NCBI GenBank assembly: GCA_902620285.1
Contig: CACNHT010000003.1
Coordinates: 1-64,000 of the forward strand
Source of the DNA: an uncultured Alphaproteobacteria bacterium
Lineage (GTDB): Bacteria; Pseudomonadota; Alphaproteobacteria; HIMB59; GCA-002718135
Direction: 5' to 3'
Length of the DNA stretch: 64,000 nucleotides
Shown piece by piece: positions 9,609-19,174 of this stretch; position 1 is the first letter of the stretch; each line of letters starts with the position of its first letter. The position numbers and the translations under genes are program-made. The notes beneath the pieces were generated by a model that ran no database searches, had not been told where the DNA came from, and worked only from the letters and a program-made list of their open reading frames with translations.

Positions 9609-10793
9609 GTGAGTAAAATTGTAAGTGTTAAAGCAAAGGTCTATAAATGGACAGGGCCCGTTCAAAAAATTCATGAAAATTTTTGCACAAATGCTGCAGA
9701 TATTGTGAATCAAGAAAATATTTCAAATGATAGATGGACAACATATAAATTTCATAGTTGGTTAGTTGTAGAAGTAGAAACAAGTGATGGTTTTGTAGGT
9801 TTAGGTAATGCTGCATTATCCCCAGAACCATGTAAATCAGTTGTAGATACTTATTTAGCACCAGCCATTATTGGTGAAAGTATATGGGATTATGAGCATA
9901 TATGGCAAAAAATGTATCGACAAACACTAGCTTGGGGAAGAAAAGGAGTAGGTATGACAGCTATTAGTGCTGTTGATATTGCAATATGGGATGCGCTTGG
10001 AAAATCTGCTAAACAACCTGTATTCAAATTATTAGGTGGAAAAACTAAATCAAAACTCCCTTGTTATGCAAGTAAGCTTTACAGTCAACCTCTTGATAGT
10101 CTTGCAAAAGAAGCTAAAGATTATGTAGATCAAGGTTTTAAAGCAATGAAATTAAGACTTGGTTGGGGTCCGACTGATGGTGCTGAAGGTATGCACAAGA
10201 ATATTGAGTTAATCAAAACAGTACGATCAGTTGTTGGTGATAATGTTGATCTTATGGCCGATGTATATATGGGATGGACATTTGAATATGCAAAAAGAAT
10301 GATGAGATTAATTGATAATGAAAATCTTCGTTGGTTAGAGGAACCAGTTATTGCTGATGATATTGATGGTTATGCAGATCTAAAAGCTTCATGTAGAACT
10401 CCTATATCGGGTGGTGAACATGAATATACACTTTTTGGTTTTAGACAATTACTAGAAAAAAAAGCGATTGATGTTGTGCAATTTGATACGAATAGAGTTG
10501 GTGGAATAACACAGGCACATAAAATTTCTGCTTTAGCTGAAGCATTTCAAATACCCGTTATTCCTCATGCTGGACAAGTCCATAATTTTCATGTTTCCAT
10601 GAGTTCAGTCAACGCTCCTATTGTCGAATATTTTCCATTCTGGCCAGTAGAAATTGGTAATGAATTATTTTGGTATATTTTTGATGGAGAGCCTCAAGCA
10701 AAAAATGGTTTTATTGAATTAGATGAAAATAAGCACGGATTAGGAATAGAGTTATCCGAAAAATATTTAGAAAACTTTGATATTCATCAATAA
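9609..10793 (+). CDS. Mandelate racemase/enolase family, L-rhamnonate dehydratase-like (GTG start)
   Basis: YRQTLAWGRKGVGMTAISAVDIAIWDALGK, KAMKLRLGWGP, LMADVYMGW, RWLEEPVIADDIDGY, GGEHEYTLFG, VIPHAGQVHNFH. Confidence 0.87.
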   Translation: MSKIVSVKAKVYKWTGPVQKIHENFCTNAADIVNQENISNDRWTTYKFHSWLVVEVETSDGFVGLGNAALSPEPCKSVVDTYLAPAIIGESIWDYEHIWQKMYRQTLAWGRKGVGMTAISAVDIAIWDALGKSAKQPVFKLLGGKTKSKLPCYASKLYSQPLDSLAKEAKDYVDQGFKAMKLRLGWGPTDGAEGMHKNIELIKTVRSVVGDNVDLMADVYMGWTFEYAKRMMRLIDNENLRWLEEPVIADDIDGYADLKASCRTPISGGEHEYTLFGFRQLLEKKAIDVVQFDTNRVGGITQAHKISALAEAFQIPVIPHAGQVHNFHVSMSSVNAPIVEYFPFWPVEIGNELFWYIFDGEPQAKNGFIELDENKHGLGIELSEKYLENFDIHQ

Positions 10794-10796
10794 TGT

Positions 10797-12530
10797 TTAG
10801 TGACTATGTCTTTTGACTTCAGCACCTCTTTTTCCGATTAGAAAATCTAAATCTGCTCCTTTGTCAGCTTGCATTACATGTTCTACATACATTTTTTGAT
10901 AACCACCTGTTATTTCTGGAACAACAGGTGAATAATTTTCCAGACGATTTTTTATTGTTTCATCATCAACTTTTAAATTCATTGTACCTTGATCAACATC
11001 AACTTCTATTTCATCACCATTTTGAACAGCTGCTAAAGGACCTTTAACAGCAGCCTCAGGAGCTGTATGAAGTATTACTGTACCATATGCTGTTCCACTC
11101 ATTCTAGCATCAGATATTCGAATCATATCTCTCACACCTTTCTTAAGTACTTTTTGTGGAAGTCTCATATTTCCAACTTCAGCCATACCAGGATAACCTT
11201 TCGGCCCACAGTTTTTTAAAACTAATATTGAATTTTCATCAACTTCTAAATTAGGATCATCAATCTTTTCATGAAACTCTTCTACGCTTTCAAAAACTAC
11301 AGCTTTTCCAGTATGTTTCATTAATTCAGGCGATGCAGCTGATGGCTTAATAATTGCACCATTTGGAGCAATATTACCCCTAAGAATTTTAATTCCTCCA
11401 TTTTTTGTTAATGGATTTTCAAATTCTTTGATAACATCATTGTTCCAACATTTAGCATTTATATTATTCTCAGATATAGTTTTTCCATTAACAGTCATTT
11501 CATTTTCATCTAATAGATTTTTTTCCATTAATCTTTTTATAACTACAGGAACACCACCTGCATAATAAAAATCTTCCATTAAGTATTTTCCAGAAGGTTG
11601 TAGATTTACTAATGTTGGAATACCGTCTCCACATTTATTCCAATCTTCTAAATCTAAATCTATTTCCATTCGACCTGCGATTGCAGCTAGATGGATAACC
11701 GCATTTGTAGATCCCCCTATTGCTCCATTGACCTTGATTGCATTTTCAAATGATTTTTTTGTAACAATTTTTGACATAGTTATATCTTCCTTAACCATTT
11801 CAACAATTCTTTTTCCAGACATATGAGCTAAAGCATATCTTCTTGAGTCAACTGCAGGTATCGCAGCATTTCCAGGTAGTGACATCCCTAATGCTTCTAC
11901 CATTGATCCCATTGTTGATGCAGTACCCATTGTCATACAATTACCTTTTGATCTACTCATTGAAATTTCTGCATTAATAAAATCTTCTTCTGTAATTACA
12001 CCAGCGTTTAAATCTGCATCAAGTTTCCAAACACCAGTGCCAGAACCTATTGTTTCACCTTGATGGTGTCCATTAAGCATTGGGCCACCTGAAACACCTA
12101 TTGTAGGAATATCTACACTTGCAGCCCCCATCATTAATGAAGGTGTTGTTTTATCACACCCCATTAATAGTACGACTCCGTCTATAGGATTACCCCTTAT
12201 TGCCTCTTCAACATCCATACTTGCTAAATTTCTAAACAACATAGCTGTAGGTCTTAAATTGGATTCACTTGCTGAAAAAACAGGAAATTCAAGAGGAAAA
12301 CCACCAGCTTCATAAACACCTTTTTTAACAGACTCTGCTATCTCTCTGAAATGACCATTACAAGGAGTTAATTCTGACCATGTATTACAAATACCAATTA
12401 CAGGACGGCCATCAAATAAATGATTTGGATGACCTTGATTTCTCATCCAGCCTCTATGAATAAATGTATCTCTTCGATGTGATTTAGAATTATACCAATT
12501 AGAAGATCTAAATTTATTTTTTTTATTCAT
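10797..12530 (-). CDS. IlvD/Edd family dehydratase, sugar-acid type (L-arabinonate/D-xylonate dehydratase-like)
   Basis: GICNTWSELTPCNGHFREIAESVKKGVYEAGGFPLEFP, VLLMGCDKTTPSLMMGAAS, SRSKGNCMTMGTASTM, DARMSGTAYGTVILH. Confidence 0.9.
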   Translation of the reverse strand: MNKKNKFRSSNWYNSKSHRRDTFIHRGWMRNQGHPNHLFDGRPVIGICNTWSELTPCNGHFREIAESVKKGVYEAGGFPLEFPVFSASESNLRPTAMLFRNLASMDVEEAIRGNPIDGVVLLMGCDKTTPSLMMGAASVDIPTIGVSGGPMLNGHHQGETIGSGTGVWKLDADLNAGVITEEDFINAEISMSRSKGNCMTMGTASTMGSMVEALGMSLPGNAAIPAVDSRRYALAHMSGKRIVEMVKEDITMSKIVTKKSFENAIKVNGAIGGSTNAVIHLAAIAGRMEIDLDLEDWNKCGDGIPTLVNLQPSGKYLMEDFYYAGGVPVVIKRLMEKNLLDENEMTVNGKTISENNINAKCWNNDVIKEFENPLTKNGGIKILRGNIAPNGAIIKPSAASPELMKHTGKAVVFESVEEFHEKIDDPNLEVDENSILVLKNCGPKGYPGMAEVGNMRLPQKVLKKGVRDMIRISDARMSGTAYGTVILHTAPEAAVKGPLAAVQNGDEIEVDVDQGTMNLKVDDETIKNRLENYSPVVPEITGGYQKMYVEHVMQADKGADLDFLIGKRGAEVKRHSH

Positions 12531-12562
12531 GTGTGAAAGTTTTAGCTAATTAAAGTAAAAAA

Positions 12563-13438
12563 TCAAATTTTAAATTTATTATCTTCAAGACCAGGTACAT
12601 TAACATTTAATGCAAATAAACTACCATCATGTTGATTTTTACCTGAATTTGTAGCACTTGTGATAAATAAAGTTTTTAGATCACTTCCACCAAATACACA
12701 ATTTGTTACATTTTCAACAGGTAGCTCGTAAATTTTATCTATTCTTCCTCTAGGATCAATTCTCACTACACATGACCCACCCCAACGACAATTCCAAATA
12801 AAACCATCACTATCAATAGTTGATCCATCTGGAGCACCTCTATCAAAATCGAAGAAGTTTTTTTTATCTGATAAACTACCTTCATCTAAGTTAAAATTAT
12901 ATTCTAGTAATGATCCTTCAGTTGTATCAGCAAAATAAAATTTTGTGTTATCTGGACTCCAAATAAAAGTATTGGGTATACCAAGATTTGTTTCAACAAT
13001 ATTTACCTTATTATCAGATAGACAATATAAACTTCCAGATTTAGCATGTAAAGATTTTGCACTTCCATCTTGATTAAAATTATTTTGCATGGTGCCAAAC
13101 CAGAGCCTACCCCTAGCATCAGATGCACCATCATTAGATCTATTTGTTAAAATATCGTCTTCAACATTAATTATTCTTTCGTATTTTTTAGATTGAAAAT
13201 TAAATTTATTTACTCCATTATTTGAGACTAAAGCAATTTCATTCTTTGAGATTATTGATGTCGCTGTTACAAAATCAGGTAAATCAAAAGTTTCTAATTT
13301 TTCGTTATCTAAATTAATTCTGAATAAAACTGATTTTGGTTTAATATCTACCCAAAGTAAACTTTGATCAATTGAAGACCACGTAATACCCTCTCCCAAA
13401 CTATTTTTTACATCTTTATATAATTCGACCTTACTCAT
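12563..13438 (-). CDS. SMP-30/gluconolactonase family protein (sugar lactonase)
   Basis: LGEGITWSSIDQSLLWVDI, SNDGASDARGRLWFGTM, FIWSPDNTKFYFADT, PDGSTIDSDGFIWNCRWGGSCVVRIDPRG. Confidence 0.9.
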   Translation of the reverse strand: MSKVELYKDVKNSLGEGITWSSIDQSLLWVDIKPKSVLFRINLDNEKLETFDLPDFVTATSIISKNEIALVSNNGVNKFNFQSKKYERIINVEDDILTNRSNDGASDARGRLWFGTMQNNFNQDGSAKSLHAKSGSLYCLSDNKVNIVETNLGIPNTFIWSPDNTKFYFADTTEGSLLEYNFNLDEGSLSDKKNFFDFDRGAPDGSTIDSDGFIWNCRWGGSCVVRIDPRGRIDKIYELPVENVTNCVFGGSDLKTLFITSATNSGKNQHDGSLFALNVNVPGLEDNKFKI

Positions 13439-13482
13439 ATATTAGATCATTATAATAAAATTTAAAATTTATGAAGATAAGT

Positions 13483-14487
13483 TTAGAGGTAATGAGCTTT
13501 ATCTTTGATACGAGCCATTACTTCTTTGGTTGCTTCTTCAGAGCCATCATGAAATGTACCCATTAGTTTATCTAAAAAACTAGTATTTCCACCTGAATAA
13601 TTACATTCAAAATATTTATGATGTATGTAATGCATATAATCACCTGTTGGAATTGAAACACCATTTTTGAAAGTCATTTTCTCATATCCCGTATGTCCAG
13701 GTGTAGGGGCTAAACCAGCATGAAATACATGATACATCGCAACTAGAGGATGTGAAGGGATAATCCAATGAACTAAGATTCCTGAAAAATAGAGTATATG
13801 CTCTATTGGATGCATAGACATACCCGACCAAGCACCTGTATTCGTATTACGGTGATGAACTTTATGGGCAATTTTATAAAGGGGTGCCCAGTGTAATAGT
13901 CTATGAGTTAAGTAAAAATGTGCGTCTCTTATAAACGGGACAAGAAAGAACATAAAACAACAATATATTGGATAGGCCTCCCAACTTACATAAGGGATTA
14001 TTTGATTTGCAAATGCCCAAAATGTAATTACTTCATAAGCTGTCCATAATGGAATAGCACTACAAAAAGTATAGAATAGGTTGTCTTTAGTCTGGTCATT
14101 AAATAAAAATGTTGAGTTATTTTTTTCCAAAGGTCGTGGATTATATTTAAATGAAGTTCCTTGTGTCTTCAGTCTTAAATGAAAGAAGCCTGTCCAAAGT
14201 AAAATAATAACTGCATTTCTGAAAAATATATAGGATATCCATCCTATTTCAAAAGTCTTCATTGTCTCTAAAGAAGGAGTCAAAAAAAGATATGTAGCAA
14301 CTGTTATTGCTGCGAAAACAAAAGTCCATGGAAAAAAAATTCCAGGAAATTTAAAAAAATACTTTAAAAATTTTATCGGGTTAAAAAATATATCTTTAGG
14401 TGGGTTAATACTTATTGTGCCAAAGGGTTTCCAATGGCCTCTTTTATCTCTTGTACCAAAATCATTATCATTTAGTTGATTTCCCAT
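13483..14487 (-). CDS. Sterol desaturase / fatty acid hydroxylase superfamily (integral membrane di-iron)
   Basis: His clusters HFYLTHRLLHW, HKVHHRNTNTGAWSG, HYIHHKYFECNYSG; multiple TM segments. Confidence 0.88.
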   Translation of the reverse strand: MGNQLNDNDFGTRDKRGHWKPFGTISINPPKDIFFNPIKFLKYFFKFPGIFFPWTFVFAAITVATYLFLTPSLETMKTFEIGWISYIFFRNAVIILLWTGFFHLRLKTQGTSFKYNPRPLEKNNSTFLFNDQTKDNLFYTFCSAIPLWTAYEVITFWAFANQIIPYVSWEAYPIYCCFMFFLVPFIRDAHFYLTHRLLHWAPLYKIAHKVHHRNTNTGAWSGMSMHPIEHILYFSGILVHWIIPSHPLVAMYHVFHAGLAPTPGHTGYEKMTFKNGVSIPTGDYMHYIHHKYFECNYSGGNTSFLDKLMGTFHDGSEEATKEVMARIKDKAHYL

Positions 14488-14525
14488 GATCCGTTTATAG
14501 TATATTTTGAGTAAAAAAAAAGAGA

Positions 14526-15542
14526 CTAAATTGTCGTATCTGGAACCTTCACATCAATAAAATAATTTTTATCTTTAGATTGCTTAAATATTGCTGGGAT
14601 TATTGATCTATAAGCAGAAATTATTCCGTTATGAGGTTCTGGCATTTGATTTTTAACTATTTTGTGAAATTTTTTTAAATTATGGCATGGGATTTTTGGG
14701 AAAATGTGGTGCTCAATATGATACTCCATGTTTGAATACAAAAAACTAAAAAAAGGATTCATAATAACGGTTCTTGTACTTTTTCTATGATCTTTAATAT
14801 TATCAGCTAGTCCAGCATGTTGAGTCATGCCGCATATCATTAATATAGTATTACCATAAAATGGAGGTAAAATTATCATTATGATTGGTAGCCATGATTG
14901 CAACAAAACTGAAAATAAAATTACGAGCAACCAAAAACTTAAATATAATCTTGAACTATTAATAATTTTTTTTATCTCCTTTTCAGGTACTGTAACTTTT
15001 ACAACAGGAGTAATTACCCCAAATGAATGTTTAATAATTTCAAAATGTGTAAAATGTCTTATTTTTTGAATATTAATTATTGGACCAAGAGGTAAAAAAT
15101 TTAAGAGAAATCTTACAGGTTCTGTTGGTTTTGGACTATTATTTTCATAATCGTACACCTCTTCATGTGTAAATATAGTGTAAGTATGGTGATGAAAATG
15201 ACTCCATTTCCACCTAACTGCTTCAAAACCACCGAGTAAAGAAGTTATATGATAAAAAAATTTATTTAACGCTCTTGTTTTAAAATATGTTTCGTGATTT
15301 GTTTCATGTTGAATGCTTATGATCTTACAATAAAAAATATTTCCATAAAGCAAAAGAGCAGGTATTGACCATAAAGTACCCCAACTTAGAATACATAGAT
15401 ATCCACTTAATATAAGAGCAACAATAAATGTAGATATATCTAATAAACCTTTTATATCAGATCTCTTAGAAAGCTCCTTTAAAGTTTTCTTATCTATTTT
15501 TGGTTTATACCAAGTTTTTAAATCAACTTCGCCCGCAAACAT
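14526..15542 (-). CDS. Fatty acid desaturase family, MocD-like membrane oxygenase
   Basis: His boxes HETNHETYF, HFHHHTYT, YHIEHHIFP. Confidence 0.87.
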   Translation of the reverse strand: MFAGEVDLKTWYKPKIDKKTLKELSKRSDIKGLLDISTFIVALILSGYLCILSWGTLWSIPALLLYGNIFYCKIISIQHETNHETYFKTRALNKFFYHITSLLGGFEAVRWKWSHFHHHTYTIFTHEEVYDYENNSPKPTEPVRFLLNFLPLGPIINIQKIRHFTHFEIIKHSFGVITPVVKVTVPEKEIKKIINSSRLYLSFWLLVILFSVLLQSWLPIIMIILPPFYGNTILMICGMTQHAGLADNIKDHRKSTRTVIMNPFFSFLYSNMEYHIEHHIFPKIPCHNLKKFHKIVKNQMPEPHNGIISAYRSIIPAIFKQSKDKNYFIDVKVPDTTI

Positions 15543-15545
15543 TAA

Positions 15546-16373
15546 TCAAAATTTTTCTGAAAGCTTTAAAAATTTTTCAAATTCACCTTCATCAATGTTA
15601 ACTGTGATTTTAGGATCATTAAATTTTTTGTTTACCGTATCATCGTGAAACTCTTTGAATGCACTTACTCTTTCAGCTTGTAGTTTTGAAAATTCTTTTT
15701 TAAAATCTCTATAAATTCGAGCATGTCTTGGAATTTTTCCTTGGGTATATCCGAGTACATCATTAGCAAATAAATATTGCCCATCACATCCAGAACCACT
15801 TCCCATTGAGAGAGTCATGATATCAACTTTTTTTGTAATAACTTCGGCCACTTTTGGTGGAACTACTTCGAGTTCAACTCCAATAGCACCCGCTTCTTGT
15901 AACTCAAGAGTATGTTCTAATATTCTTATGGCTTTATCTGCTGTTTTACCCTGTGCAACAAATCCTCCAATCCAAGTAGCATTTCCTGGAACTAATCCAA
16001 CATGACTATTAATTGGAACATATTCATCTCTTAATGCTCTAATCCATTTGTAACTCCAATTACCACCATAGATAACATCTGCACCAATGTCTAAATACTT
16101 GTGCGATAGTTGCATTGCTTCGTATTCAGAAGCTACTCTTACTGCTCCTCCGGATTGCATAAAGCAAGTTGGTGCAGCCTCGCGAATTCGCTTAAGCTCA
16201 TCAAAAGAATTGAAAATACCAAATTGTGGAGCATCATGAGAAGTACAAATCATGTCAATGCCTGCCTCTTCAGCTGCTGAAGCTTCATCAGCATTATGCA
16301 CAAACATAACACTTAGTTGTCTTTTACCTTTGCATTGCAAATAATCATAAACTGTAAGTTTTTTTCTGCTCAT
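15546..16373 (-). CDS. PanB-like (phosphoenolpyruvate/pyruvate TIM-barrel) protein with divergent active-site motifs
   Basis: SHVGLVPGNATWIGGFVAQGKTADKAIRILEHTLELQEAGAIGVELEVVPPKVAEVI and MGSGSGCDGQYLFANDVLGYTQGKIPRHARIYRDF align by eye with the PanB C-terminal half. Confidence 0.78.
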   Translation of the reverse strand: MSRKKLTVYDYLQCKGKRQLSVMFVHNADEASAAEEAGIDMICTSHDAPQFGIFNSFDELKRIREAAPTCFMQSGGAVRVASEYEAMQLSHKYLDIGADVIYGGNWSYKWIRALRDEYVPINSHVGLVPGNATWIGGFVAQGKTADKAIRILEHTLELQEAGAIGVELEVVPPKVAEVITKKVDIMTLSMGSGSGCDGQYLFANDVLGYTQGKIPRHARIYRDFKKEFSKLQAERVSAFKEFHDDTVNKKFNDPKITVNIDEGEFEKFLKLSEKF

Positions 16374-16392
16374 AAAATCTCCAAAAAAATAG

Positions 16393-16710
16393 TTAATCTA
16401 TCTTAATGAAAATTTTGTCATTATCAACTTTAACTGGATATGTTTTTAAATCCTCACACGCTGGTGGGCTTAAAGCTTCTCCTGATTTAATATTAAAAAT
16501 TCCCTGGTGCATTGGACATTCAATTTCATCATCCATAACCAAACCATCTTCAAGATGTACCGCCTCGTGTGTACAAATTCCATCAGTAGCATAAAAACCA
16601 TCTGTTAGCTTATACACACAAAAAGTTTTATCTTGATGATCAAATCTGATGAGATCCTCTTCTTCAATACTATCTGTAGACCCTACTTCAATCCAATTTT
16701 CTTCAGACAT
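16393..16710 (-). CDS. Rieske [2Fe-2S] ferredoxin (MocE-like)
   Basis: CTHEAVHLEDGLVMDDEIECPMHQGIFNIKSGEA = CxH...CxxH Rieske motif, 105 aa. Confidence 0.92.
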   Translation of the reverse strand: MSEENWIEVGSTDSIEEEDLIRFDHQDKTFCVYKLTDGFYATDGICTHEAVHLEDGLVMDDEIECPMHQGIFNIKSGEALSPPACEDLKTYPVKVDNDKIFIKID

Positions 16711-16762
16711 AAATTGTATATAATAGCTATTTTATGAAAATAAATACAAAATAATTAAATTG

Positions 16763-17992
16763 TTATTTTTGCATAAGTTTATTTAATTTTAGATTTTGAT
16801 CTGAGAGAGTTTGTTTATCTACAATGGTATTTTTTTCACTTAATTTAGAAGTTATTCTAATGTCACGGCCTACTTTTCCTATGATTCCAACACCACATGC
16901 TCCTCTTATTTTATTATTTTTTAGGAAAAAATAAATAACACCATTATTAATATCATTACCTCTTTCGATGATTTCATCATACTCATCACAAATACCAGTC
17001 AGTTGAAGATTCAAATTAAATTGATCAGACCACATCCAAGGAATTGAAGTGTATTCTGTTTTTACTCCAGCAATATTTTTTCCAGCACATATTCCATGAT
17101 TTTGTGCATGTTGATAAGACTCGAGTCGCATATTTCTTTTATAGAATGGATGATAAAAATTAGATACGTCACCTGCTGCATAAACATCTTTAATAGAAGT
17201 TTCACAAAATTGATTAGTAACTATACCATTATCAAGCTTTAAATTTGTATTTTCAAATAACTTTACAGTCGGGGTTGAACCTATACCTGCAATTATAAAA
17301 TCTGTTTCTATTAAAGAATTATCATTTAATAAAATTTCATAATCGCCATTTTTTTTAGTTATTTTTTCTATCTGTTTATTTAATATTATTTCATTTCCAT
17401 GCTCTATATGAGTGTTTTGAACTAAATCAGCAATTTGTTTGGGTATAATTCTTCCCATAAGTTGATTACCAATTTCAATAACAATTACTTTCTTTTGAAG
17501 CTGAGATAAAGATGAGGCAATTTCTAAGCCAATGAAACCACCACCAATAATTGTTATTTTATTTTTATTTGAAACTATTTCTTTAATTTTTTTGGCTTCT
17601 TCTAAATTTCTTAGATAATAAATATCATTCTTTAAATTATTATCTAAACTAAGTTTTTTATTTTCAGAACCTGTTGAAATAAGCAAACTATCATAAGAGT
17701 AAACATGATCATTTTTTGCAAAAAGTTTTTTATTTTCAAAATCAACTTTAGAAATTGATACATTTTCAAATTCTATATTTTCATCTTTTAGTACGTCGCT
17801 AGAATGAAAATAAAGATCTTCTTCATTTTTTTTATCTAGCAAAAAATCTTTAGATAGAGGAGGTCTTTCGTATGGTAATAAATTTTCTTTACCTAAAATT
17901 TTAATACTTGATTTTGAATCGTTTTGTCTAATCTCTCTAGCAGCATAGATTCCGGCTTGACCGCCACCTAAAATTATAATGTTATTTTTCAC
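16763..17992 (-). CDS. FAD/NAD-dependent ferredoxin reductase (MocF-like)
   Basis: IILGGGQAGIYAAREIRQ, PYERPPLSKDFL, ITIIGGGFIGLEIASSL, DVYAAGDVSNF. Confidence 0.92.
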   Translation of the reverse strand: MKNNIIILGGGQAGIYAAREIRQNDSKSSIKILGKENLLPYERPPLSKDFLLDKKNEEDLYFHSSDVLKDENIEFENVSISKVDFENKKLFAKNDHVYSYDSLLISTGSENKKLSLDNNLKNDIYYLRNLEEAKKIKEIVSNKNKITIIGGGFIGLEIASSLSQLQKKVIVIEIGNQLMGRIIPKQIADLVQNTHIEHGNEIILNKQIEKITKKNGDYEILLNDNSLIETDFIIAGIGSTPTVKLFENTNLKLDNGIVTNQFCETSIKDVYAAGDVSNFYHPFYKRNMRLESYQHAQNHGICAGKNIAGVKTEYTSIPWMWSDQFNLNLQLTGICDEYDEIIERGNDINNGVIYFFLKNNKIRGACGVGIIGKVGRDIRITSKLSEKNTIVDKQTLSDQNLKLNKLMQK

Positions 17993-17997
17993 TAAGT

Positions 17998-18984
17998 CTA
18001 AGCGTTGCTTGGAACAGATAATGGAATTTGATAGTTAGGATTTTTTGCTTGTTTTATGAGTGCTGGAATAATTTCTTTATAAGCCCCAAAAAGACCTTTT
18101 CTGGCAGGTGGTAATTGATCTTTAATCATAGCATGCAGCTTAGGTAAATTATGTGAGGGAACTTGAGGGAACATATGGTGCTCAACATGATATTCCATAT
18201 GCCAATATAAAAAACTTAAAACTGGATTTAAATATACTGTTCTAGTTGTATACCTATGGTCTCTTTTATCTTCTCTAAGTCCTGCGTGTTGAGTAAGACC
18301 CATAAGCATAACAAGGGTCTTTCCATAAAAATTAGGCAATAAAACATATAGAACTGGAAGCCAACTTTGAAAGTAAACTGAAGAAGCTATACTAATTATC
18401 CAAATAGAAAGATGACTCCACGCAGATAATCTACATTTCCATCTTTCATTTTTTGGAATACAAACTTTCATTACATCAGTAGTTACACCAAATGCATGTT
18501 TTATAGTTTCCCATTGAAGAGAATTTTTAAAGAAAATAAAACCAGAGAATGGAATGTAATGGGAGAAAAACACAATCAAGTCAGTTGGTTTTTTTACATG
18601 TATTTCAAAATCTACAGGATCATTAAATTGAGTATAAGTATGATGATGATAGTGAGAATATCTCCATCTGATAGGTTCAAAATTATCCATGAAACTAGCA
18701 ATATAATAAAAGAAATCATTCCAGAATTTAGATTTAAAAGCAGTTCTGTGACCAGTTTCATGCCATATAGCATCGCTGCATCCCCAAATATTTCCGTATA
18801 TGATAAAAAATAATAATGACCACCAAGTGCCCCAAGTGACATACGCAAGATATCCAAAGAGAAACAGAGATGAAAAATAAATAATCATATGCTTAAAACC
18901 CTGCCAATCAGATTTCTTGCATAACTGCTTGAATTCTTTTTTATCTATATTTGCTCGATACCATTTACCTAAATCAACATCCAT
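17998..18984 (-). CDS. Fatty acid desaturase family, MocD-like membrane oxygenase (paralog of 14526..15542)
   Basis: His boxes HETGHRTAF, HYHHHTYTQF, YHVEHHMFP; shared N-terminal WYxxxIDKKxxKxLxKxSD with the other paralog. Confidence 0.88.
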   Translation of the reverse strand: MDVDLGKWYRANIDKKEFKQLCKKSDWQGFKHMIIYFSSLFLFGYLAYVTWGTWWSLLFFIIYGNIWGCSDAIWHETGHRTAFKSKFWNDFFYYIASFMDNFEPIRWRYSHYHHHTYTQFNDPVDFEIHVKKPTDLIVFFSHYIPFSGFIFFKNSLQWETIKHAFGVTTDVMKVCIPKNERWKCRLSAWSHLSIWIISIASSVYFQSWLPVLYVLLPNFYGKTLVMLMGLTQHAGLREDKRDHRYTTRTVYLNPVLSFLYWHMEYHVEHHMFPQVPSHNLPKLHAMIKDQLPPARKGLFGAYKEIIPALIKQAKNPNYQIPLSVPSNA

Positions 18985-19174
18985 AATGAAAAAATAGCAC
19001 TTTTTGATAATCTTATAAATATAAAAATTGCTTTAAATTGGTAAATAAGTGCGACTATTTTATCTATCAAAAGAAAGAGGGATTTAATTTGTAATAAGAT
19101 CTTTAATACTTTAATTTAATTGTATTATTGATTTATTTACTTATAAATTAATGCATAAATTATTTGGAGGAATT

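Noticed and set aside
18496-18813. 105-aa plus-strand and overlapping 81-aa minus-strand ORFs
   Set aside because: Both fall within the well-supported desaturase gene; wrong frame or antisense.
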